35,743 nt of DNA, from the NCBI GenBank assembly GCA_964652805.1, contig CAZZBJ010000008.1, positions 1 through 35,743 on the forward strand, read 5' to 3'. Both the position numbers and the translations under genes were made by a program. This document shows, piece after piece, positions 30,225-35,743 of this stretch. Below the pieces are notes generated by a model. That model made no database searches. It worked only from the letters and a program-made list of their open reading frames with translations, and was not told where the DNA came from. Within the stretch, counting starts at the first letter, position 1. The number at the start of each line of letters is the position of its first letter. Source of the stretch: Claveliimonas sp964652805 (GTDB lineage Bacteria > Bacillota > Clostridia > Lachnospirales > Lachnospiraceae).

Positions 30225-31328
30225 ATGGCAGGTTCTACACTTGGAACACTTTTCACCGTCACCACCTGGGGCGAGTCCCACGGGCCGGCTCTGGGCGCTG
30301 TCGTGGACGGTTGCCCGGCAGGGCTCCCCCTCTTCGCGGAGGACATACAACGCTACCTGGACCGCAGGAAACCGGGCCAGGGAAAATTTACCACAGCCAG
30401 GAAGGAGGGGGACAAAGCCCAGATCCTCTCCGGCGTGTTTGAGGGAAAGACCACAGGCACCCCCATTTCCATCCTTATCAAAAATGAGGATCAGAGATCT
30501 CGGGACTACAGTTCCATCAAGGACTGCTGCAGGCCCGGCCATGCGGATTACACTTTTGACTGTAAATACGGCATCCGGGACTATCGGGGAGGCGGCCGTT
30601 CCTCCGGGCGGGAGACGGCCGGGCGGGTGGCCGCCGGCGCCGTGGCGGCAAGGCTGCTGGCTGAGCTGGGCATCCATCTCACAGCCTACACAAAAGCCAT
30701 CGGAGATATCAGCATCCCCGATGGCGCATATGATTTCAGTCAGATCACGGAAAATCCCCTGTATATGCCCTCCCGCTCCCACGCTAAGGAGGCCGCAGCC
30801 TTCCTGGAGGACTGTATCAGAAGGCAGGACTCCGCCGGAGGCATTGTAGAGTGCAGGATCGACGGCCTGCCCCCAGGCATCGGCGAGCCTGTGTTTCACA
30901 AGCTGGACGCCGCCCTGGCGGGAGCCGTCATGTCCATCGGCGCTGTCAAGGGTGTGGAAATAGGGGACGGTTTTGAAGCGGCCCGCTCTTTTGGGAGCAG
31001 GAACAACGATCCCTTCTATGCGGACGACAGCGGCGTGCACAAACGGACAAACCACGCCGGCGGCACCCTGGGCGGTATCAGCGACGGCAGCGCCGTCATC
31101 CTGCGGGCCGCCGTCAAGCCCACTCCCTCCATCTCCCGGCAGCAGGACACCGTGGACAGGGACGGAAACAATCTGAAAATCTCCATCCAGGGCCGGCACG
31201 ATCCGGTCATTGTTCCCCGGGCCGTGGTGGTGGTGGAAGCGATGGCCGCCCTCACCGTGGCTGACCTCCTCATGATCCGCATGAGTTCCCGCCTCTCCGA
31301 CATAAAGGATTTCTACAGCCGTCCATAG
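30225..31328 (+). CDS. aroC: Chorismate synthase
   Basis: 367 residues. It converts EPSP to chorismate using reduced FMN, the last shared step to aromatic amino acids. Signatures: TWGESHGPALGAVVDGCPAG (catalytic His), GGGRSSGRETAGRVAAGAVA, and NHAGGTLGGISDGS. AAAGGAG lies 9 bases before the ATG. No other shikimate gene is adjacent. It stands alone between a divergent and a convergent neighbour. Confidence 0.97.
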   Translation: MAGSTLGTLFTVTTWGESHGPALGAVVDGCPAGLPLFAEDIQRYLDRRKPGQGKFTTARKEGDKAQILSGVFEGKTTGTPISILIKNEDQRSRDYSSIKDCCRPGHADYTFDCKYGIRDYRGGGRSSGRETAGRVAAGAVAARLLAELGIHLTAYTKAIGDISIPDGAYDFSQITENPLYMPSRSHAKEAAAFLEDCIRRQDSAGGIVECRIDGLPPGIGEPVFHKLDAALAGAVMSIGAVKGVEIGDGFEAARSFGSRNNDPFYADDSGVHKRTNHAGGTLGGISDGSAVILRAAVKPTPSISRQQDTVDRDGNNLKISIQGRHDPVIVPRAVVVVEAMAALTVADLLMIRMSSRLSDIKDFYSRP

Positions 31329-31363
31329 ATGGATGTCCGCAGATAGACGTTTATTTTATGACT

Positions 31364-33034
31364 CTATACCTGGAAGCATCCTCCGCCGATAAACTCCCGC
31401 AGCAGGGAGTTGGCCGGCACAAGGGTGCTTTCAATTCCCACAAAATAATCCAAGAATTTCAGCAGTCTCTTCGCCTCCAGATATTCCCGGCAGTCCCTCT
31501 CAATTCCGAAGAGAAGGGGCTCCACATACTGCTTCAGCACAGCCAGCTCATAGATCAAACCCGAGTTGAACATAACATCCGCCTCCTCCTGGTAGGGGAA
31601 AATGTTCTTCTCCTCCCCTCTTCTCACAGAGGGCCACATAGCTATGGTCCTTCTGGCCGAGGAGCCTCTGGTCCGGGCGTCCCTGACAAGCCGCCGGATC
31701 AGGCGGCCGTCCGTGGTGGGGATTCGGTTGTGCTCGTCTATGTTGAGCTGGGTCAGAGCGCTGATGTAGATCCGGAATTTATTTTCGTCAGGCAGAGAGA
31801 GGGTCAGCCTGGGATTCAGGCAGTGAATCCCTTCGATCACAAGCACATCCTCAGATCCCAGCTTTTTCGGCTTTCCCTCGAATTCCTTGTGCCCGGTCTT
31901 GAAATTGAAGGTGGGCAGGACAACCTCCTCTCCATCCAGGAGACGCCTCATCTGATCGTTGAAGAGGTCTGTGTCCACCGCCTCCAGACACTCAAAGTCA
32001 AAGTCCCCGTTCTCATCCCTTGGGTTTTCCTCCCTCTCCACAAAATAGTTGTCCACGGAAATGGGATGGGGCACCATGCCAGCGGCCCGCAGCTGGATGG
32101 ACAGGCGGTGGGAAAAGGTGGTCTTCCCCGATGAGGAGGGCCCGGCGATAAGGACGAATTTGACCTCCCTCCGGCCGGCGATCTTCTCTGCGATCTGGGC
32201 GATCTTCTTCTCCTGGAAAGCCTCCTGCACCAGCACCATATCCCGCATGTCTCCGCCCTTTGTGATCCGGTCGTTGAGGGAGCCCACTGTCTCGATCCCC
32301 TGCATATCCCCCCATTTGGTGGACTCCTTCATGACCTGAAAAAGCTTGCTCTTGGGAACAAAGGGAGCCAGGCTGCGGGGCTCCCTGCGGGAGGGCATCT
32401 GGAGGATAAAGCCCTCGTCGTAGAGATAGAGGGCAAAATACCGCAGATAGCCGGCCGACGGCACCATGTAACCGTAATAGTAGTCCTCAAACTCATTCAT
32501 GCTGTAGATGTTGACCTTGGAGACGCGGCGGTACTCAAAAAGCTGTTCCTTGTCGTGCATGCCGTGCCTGCGGAACAGGGCCACCGCTTCGTCCGTATGT
32601 ATGGTCCTTTTGCGCACCGGCATATCCTCCTCCACCATGGAACGCATCCTCCCCTCCACCTGATCCAGGAAGGACCAGGTCAGGGGAAAATCCGCGTCCA
32701 CAGTGCAGTAGTATCCGTCTCCCATAGAGTAGTGGATCCGCACCTTTCGTATCCCTTCGTGGTGGGCAGCGTCATAGATGGCCTTGACCAGCATGAGACA
32801 CATGCTCCTCTTGTAAGTATTGTGCCCGATCTCGTCCCCTGTAGTCTCAAAGACAAGACTGCCGTCCCCCTGCAGAGTCTTGTGGAGCTCCTGCAGCTTC
32901 CCGTCCACAAAGACCAGTACAATATCATTCTCGTGGTTCTTCTGGAAATCCCCGGCGATCACCCTGTAGGGCGTCCCCTCCGGGTATTCCCTTATCTCTC
33001 CGTCCGCCTCGATCCGATACATCTTCCGTTCCAT
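31364..33034 (-). CDS. Nucleoside (uridine) kinase fused to TGS/threonyl-tRNA-synthetase-like N-terminus
   Basis: 556 residues. The N-terminal ~60 residues resemble a TGS domain and the next ~150 a ThrRS-like second domain without an aminoacylation core. From ~290 there is a phosphoribulokinase/uridine kinase domain: P-loop GPSSSGKTTF (298-307), DNYFVEREENP, and VLVIEGIHCLNPRL. This architecture is common in Clostridia and is annotated as a uridine or nucleoside kinase; the real substrate is not settled. AGGAGG lies 6 bases before the ATG. It follows nif3 by 43 bases, so it is probably the last gene of the rpoD group. Confidence 0.9.
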   Translation of the reverse strand: MERKMYRIEADGEIREYPEGTPYRVIAGDFQKNHENDIVLVFVDGKLQELHKTLQGDGSLVFETTGDEIGHNTYKRSMCLMLVKAIYDAAHHEGIRKVRIHYSMGDGYYCTVDADFPLTWSFLDQVEGRMRSMVEEDMPVRKRTIHTDEAVALFRRHGMHDKEQLFEYRRVSKVNIYSMNEFEDYYYGYMVPSAGYLRYFALYLYDEGFILQMPSRREPRSLAPFVPKSKLFQVMKESTKWGDMQGIETVGSLNDRITKGGDMRDMVLVQEAFQEKKIAQIAEKIAGRREVKFVLIAGPSSSGKTTFSHRLSIQLRAAGMVPHPISVDNYFVEREENPRDENGDFDFECLEAVDTDLFNDQMRRLLDGEEVVLPTFNFKTGHKEFEGKPKKLGSEDVLVIEGIHCLNPRLTLSLPDENKFRIYISALTQLNIDEHNRIPTTDGRLIRRLVRDARTRGSSARRTIAMWPSVRRGEEKNIFPYQEEADVMFNSGLIYELAVLKQYVEPLLFGIERDCREYLEAKRLLKFLDYFVGIESTLVPANSLLREFIGGGCFQV

Positions 33035-33077
33035 GACAAACCTCCTGTCTGCTCCGTTTTACGGCAGCGCCCTGCCG

Positions 33078-33857
33078 TCACACGATCCGGAAGGGATGGC
33101 GCACCGGCGCGGCCTTCACCTCCACGCCTTCCAGCCTCTCTTCCAGATACGCTTTTACATCCTCTATAAAAATGTGCTCGATCCCGTAATGCCCGGCATC
33201 GATGATGGCCAGGCTTCGGGCCACCGCATCGATGCCTGTGTGGTGGTCGATATCCCCTGTGATGAGCACATCCGCCTTCCTGTCAAGGGCCGCCTTCACC
33301 ATGCTTTTCCCGGAGCCTGGGGAGATGGCGATCCTGGACACCATCTGTTCCATGTCTCCGAACACCTTCACAGCTCCCAGGTGGAATCGGTCCTTCACAG
33401 ACCGGCACACCTCCTTAAGCGGCACCGGGCTGGCCAGATCCGCCACTCTTCCGATCCCCTCCGGCTGCTCACCCTCTCTTGTCACCTCCAGCACCTCCGG
33501 GCTCTTCATCTCCATCTTCTTTCCCGACAGCTCAGCCATCCCCAGCACATCGTAGTTGGTATGCATGGCGTAGTAGGAAATGTCGTTCCGGATCAGCTTC
33601 AGGATGCGGGCCCCGATAAAGTCCAGATTGTTGATCCTCTTCAGACCGGAGAAGATCATGGGGTGGTGAGTCACCAGCATATCCGCCTTCCACCGCACCG
33701 CAGCCTCAATAGCCGCATCGTCCGCATCCAGGGCTACGTAGATGCGCTTCACTTCCTTGTCGTCTCTCCCCACAAGGAGTCCCACATTGTCCCAGTCCAT
33801 GGCATAGTCGGCCGGGTAGGCCTTCTCGATCACGTCCATCACATCTTTGCAAAGCAT
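33078..33857 (-). CDS. Nif3-like dinuclear metal-centre protein (YqfO family)
   Basis: 259 residues, the short form without the inserted PII-like domain of B. subtilis YqfO. Motifs: YAMDWDNVGLLVGR, LVTHHPMIFSGLKRI (metal His pair), AMHTNYDV, and a C-terminal LITGDIDHHTGIDA and IDAGHYGIEH. The fold makes a hexameric toroid with two metals per subunit. It is often labelled GTP cyclohydrolase I type 2, but that activity is not general. It starts 4 bases after the trmK stop, an order conserved in Firmicutes. Confidence 0.94.
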   Translation of the reverse strand: MLCKDVMDVIEKAYPADYAMDWDNVGLLVGRDDKEVKRIYVALDADDAAIEAAVRWKADMLVTHHPMIFSGLKRINNLDFIGARILKLIRNDISYYAMHTNYDVLGMAELSGKKMEMKSPEVLEVTREGEQPEGIGRVADLASPVPLKEVCRSVKDRFHLGAVKVFGDMEQMVSRIAISPGSGKSMVKAALDRKADVLITGDIDHHTGIDAVARSLAIIDAGHYGIEHIFIEDVKAYLEERLEGVEVKAAPVRHPFRIV

Positions 33858-33861
33858 TGTC

Positions 33862-34581
33862 TCACTGCTCCTTTCCTTCGTACACGCTCAGCGCCTCCCG
33901 GATCTCATCCAGTTCTCTCTCCACGTCCTTTTTCCGCAGAAGGGCCCCCGGCGTCCCTGCCTCCAGGAGACGCGCAAGTATCTCCTCCCGAATGCGGCGC
34001 TCCCGCAGGAGATAGTCTTGCAGCACCGGGTGGCGGCGGGCAAGGAGCTCCCTGCCGTAGAGAAGCTCCACCCTGGAGCAGGGCCGTGTCTCCGGCCGTT
34101 CTTCCCCTGCGTGGACCGCCTTCATCATGGGATAGTACTTCCCGTCCTCCTCCACCATCTCCTCCCGGATGACCCCATAGTCATGGCTCTCCAGGTAGGC
34201 CCGCACCCGCTCGATCTCGGACTGGGGCTGGAGGATAAATTCCTTCACAGAAGCGGTAATGGAAGGGCTTGCCTCCAGAATATGTATCACCAGTCCCCCG
34301 CCCATGCCTGCTGCAATGATCGTATGCACCTCCCCGAGCTTTAATGCGGAAAATCCATCCGACAGCCGCAACTCGATCCTGTCCGCCAGTCCCTCCGCCA
34401 GGATGTGCTCCCTGGCCCTTTCAAGGGGGCCCTTATTGACGTCCATGGCGATCAGTCTTACAGAGGGATCTCTTTTGGCCAGCCAGATAGGAATGTATCC
34501 GTGGTCCGTACCGATATCCGCGACAGAGGCGCCCTCTGTCACAAGACCTGCCACGGCAGATAGTCTCTTTGATAGTTCCAT
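33862..34581 (-). CDS. trmK: tRNA (adenine22-N1)-methyltransferase TrmK
   Basis: 239 residues. The SAM-binding motif is VADIGTDHGYIPIWLA, with LIAMDVNKGPLERA next and GMGGGLVIHIL in the middle. A C-terminal helical, charged region (about 170-239) is the TrmK coiled-coil domain. It methylates A22 in the tRNA D-arm. It lies between rpoD (13-base gap) and nif3, the standard Firmicutes arrangement. Confidence 0.95.
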   Translation of the reverse strand: MELSKRLSAVAGLVTEGASVADIGTDHGYIPIWLAKRDPSVRLIAMDVNKGPLERAREHILAEGLADRIELRLSDGFSALKLGEVHTIIAAGMGGGLVIHILEASPSITASVKEFILQPQSEIERVRAYLESHDYGVIREEMVEEDGKYYPMMKAVHAGEERPETRPCSRVELLYGRELLARRHPVLQDYLLRERRIREEILARLLEAGTPGALLRKKDVERELDEIREALSVYEGKEQ

Positions 34582-34594
34582 AGGCGCCTCTTTC

Positions 34595-35707
34595 TTAATC
34601 CAGATAATCTCTCAGTTTTCTGCTGCGGCTGGGATGCCGGAGCTTCCGGAGCGCCTTCGCCTCGATCTGGCGGATACGCTCTCTTGTGACGTCGAACTCC
34701 TTGCCCACTTCCTCCAGGGTGCGGGCACGGCCGTCGTTCATGCCAAAGCGCAGGCGGAGCACCTTCTGCTCCCTGTCTGTCAGGGTGTCCAGCACCTCGT
34801 CCAGCTGCTCCTTGAGGAGGGTGGCCGCAGCCGCCTCCGCAGGAACCGGCACATTGTCGTCCTGGATAAAATCGCCCAGGTGGCTGTCCTCTTCCTCGCC
34901 GATGGGAGTCTCCAGGGACACCGGCTCCTGGGAGATCTTCAGGATCTCACGGACTCTGTCCACAGGCATGTCCAGCTCCTCCGCAATCTCCTCCGGGGTA
35001 GGTTCACGTCCCAGCTCCTGGAGGAGCTGCCTGGAGACGCGGATCAGCTTGTTGATAGTCTCCACCATGTGCACGGGGATACGGATCGTCCTGGCCTGGT
35101 CTGCGATAGCCCGGGTGATGGCCTGCCGGATCCACCATGTGGCGTAGGTACTGAACTTAAATCCCTTCTCATAATCAAATTTCTCCACCGCCTTGATAAG
35201 GCCCAGGTTTCCCTCCTGGATCAGGTCCAGGAAGAGCATGCCTCTGCCCACATAGCGCTTGGCAATGCTCACCACAAGACGCAGGTTAGCCTCTGCCAGA
35301 CGTTTCTTGGCGTCCTCGTCGCCCTCCGCCATCCTCTTGGCCAGCTCCACTTCCTCCTCAGCAGACAGAAGGGGTACCTTGCCGATCTCCTTCAGATACA
35401 TGCGCACCGGATCCTCGATGCTGACGCCGTCGGGAACAGACAGGTCGATCTTCTCCATATCCACCTCGTCCTCGTCTGTCAGCATGAGATCCGCATCGTC
35501 CGGGCCCTCGTCGTCATCGTCCATCCGGAGCACATCAATGTTGTTCGCCTCCAGATACTCAAAGACCTTGTCCATCTGGTCGGAGTTCAGCTCCATGTCA
35601 GCAAAGAAATCGTTGATCTCTGTGATCTCCAGCACATTTTTCTTCTTTCTGGCAAGAGCCTTCAGGTCATTCAGCTTCTCCGTCAATTTTACCATGTTCT
35701 CGTCCAT
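34595..35707 (-). CDS. rpoD: Primary sigma factor RpoD (SigA)
   Basis: 370 residues, the compact Gram-positive form. A short acidic region-1.1-like segment (DDDDEGPDDADLMLTDEDE) precedes region 1.2 (DPVRMYLKEIGKVPLL). Region 2 has FLDLIQEGNLGLIKAV and FSTYATWWIRQAI, which bind core polymerase and the -10 box. Region 3 follows, then region 4 helix-turn-helix (TLEEVGKEFDVTRERIRQIEAKALRKLRHP), which binds the -35. The near-consensus TTGACA/TATAAT promoters in this window fit this factor. Start: AGAGGATGG 7 bases before the ATG. dnaG usually lies upstream, here beyond the window edge. Confidence 0.98.
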   Translation of the reverse strand: MDENMVKLTEKLNDLKALARKKKNVLEITEINDFFADMELNSDQMDKVFEYLEANNIDVLRMDDDDEGPDDADLMLTDEDEVDMEKIDLSVPDGVSIEDPVRMYLKEIGKVPLLSAEEEVELAKRMAEGDEDAKKRLAEANLRLVVSIAKRYVGRGMLFLDLIQEGNLGLIKAVEKFDYEKGFKFSTYATWWIRQAITRAIADQARTIRIPVHMVETINKLIRVSRQLLQELGREPTPEEIAEELDMPVDRVREILKISQEPVSLETPIGEEEDSHLGDFIQDDNVPVPAEAAAATLLKEQLDEVLDTLTDREQKVLRLRFGMNDGRARTLEEVGKEFDVTRERIRQIEAKALRKLRHPSRSRKLRDYLD

Positions 35708-35743
35708 GCAGTATCCATCCTCTCATTGCTTGTTTATATCTTA

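Noticed and set aside
30168..31199. Minus-strand frame opposite aroC
   Set aside because: Gly/Pro/Val-rich shadow of the chorismate synthase reading frame, with no start signals.
1..35743. CRISPR array, tRNA/rRNA gene, transposase, integrase or prophage gene
   Set aside because: No direct-repeat array, no cloverleaf or rRNA core sequence and no mobile-element protein motif was seen in either strand.

Overview
This window is a stretch of Firmicutes chromosome, most likely Clostridia close to Lachnospiraceae. The evidence is gene order: ylxM-ffh-rpsP-khpA-rimM-trmD ... rplS-lepB-rbgA-lepB-rnhB-yraN, and rpoD-trmK-nif3. GGAGG-type ribosome sites, sigma-A promoters with 17-bp spacers and fairly GC-rich coding sequence also fit. 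Almost every gene is a recognisable housekeeping or biosynthetic gene. I see no phage, insertion sequence, CRISPR array, tRNA or rRNA. A run of ten N at 17766-17775 shows this is a gapped draft assembly, and the first ~170 bases look unlike what follows.

Layout, left to right. (1) 3-3761: the end of an unknown plus-strand membrane gene, a DUF975/CmpB-type membrane protein, an MscS channel and pgeF. (2) 3766-14185, all leftward: the SRP/ribosome/tRNA-modification/secretion cluster. It starts at a near-consensus promoter before ylxM (14203-14231). Between trmD and rplS it is interrupted by an M20 amidohydrolase plus a YfcC-family transporter. That pair has its own promoter, and a terminator-like hairpin lies between the promoter and the first gene. 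rplS also has its own promoter. (3) 14266-17719: a hot-dog thioesterase, a divergent truA whose catalytic Asp is replaced by Glu, and a leftward trio patatin - YjbQ - HD hydrolase. (4) 17857-19491: an ABC-F ATPase of the YkpA type. (5) 19583-26583: one apparent operon, leuB-ilvD-ilvB-serC-serA, with a promoter at its head and a terminator folded over the serA stop codon. (6) 26639-28263: yajC and tgt. (7) 28302-31328: an L,D-transpeptidase and aroC, divergent, with overlapping -35 boxes. (8) 31364-35707: a TGS-fused nucleoside kinase, nif3, trmK and rpoD.

Together the genes cover protein targeting and processing (ffh, yajC, two signal peptidases), ribosome assembly and tRNA modification (rpsP, rimM, trmD, rplS, rbgA, tgt, trmK), envelope work (L,D-transpeptidase, pgeF, MscS) and amino acid synthesis (BCAA, serine, chorismate). 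I found no clear undescribed multi-gene defence or mobile system. The best leads are the leader RNA in front of the M20/YfcC pair, the D-to-E TruA paralogue, the shared -35 region between the L,D-transpeptidase and aroC, and an unexplained plus-strand promoter plus ribosome site at 14266-14330.
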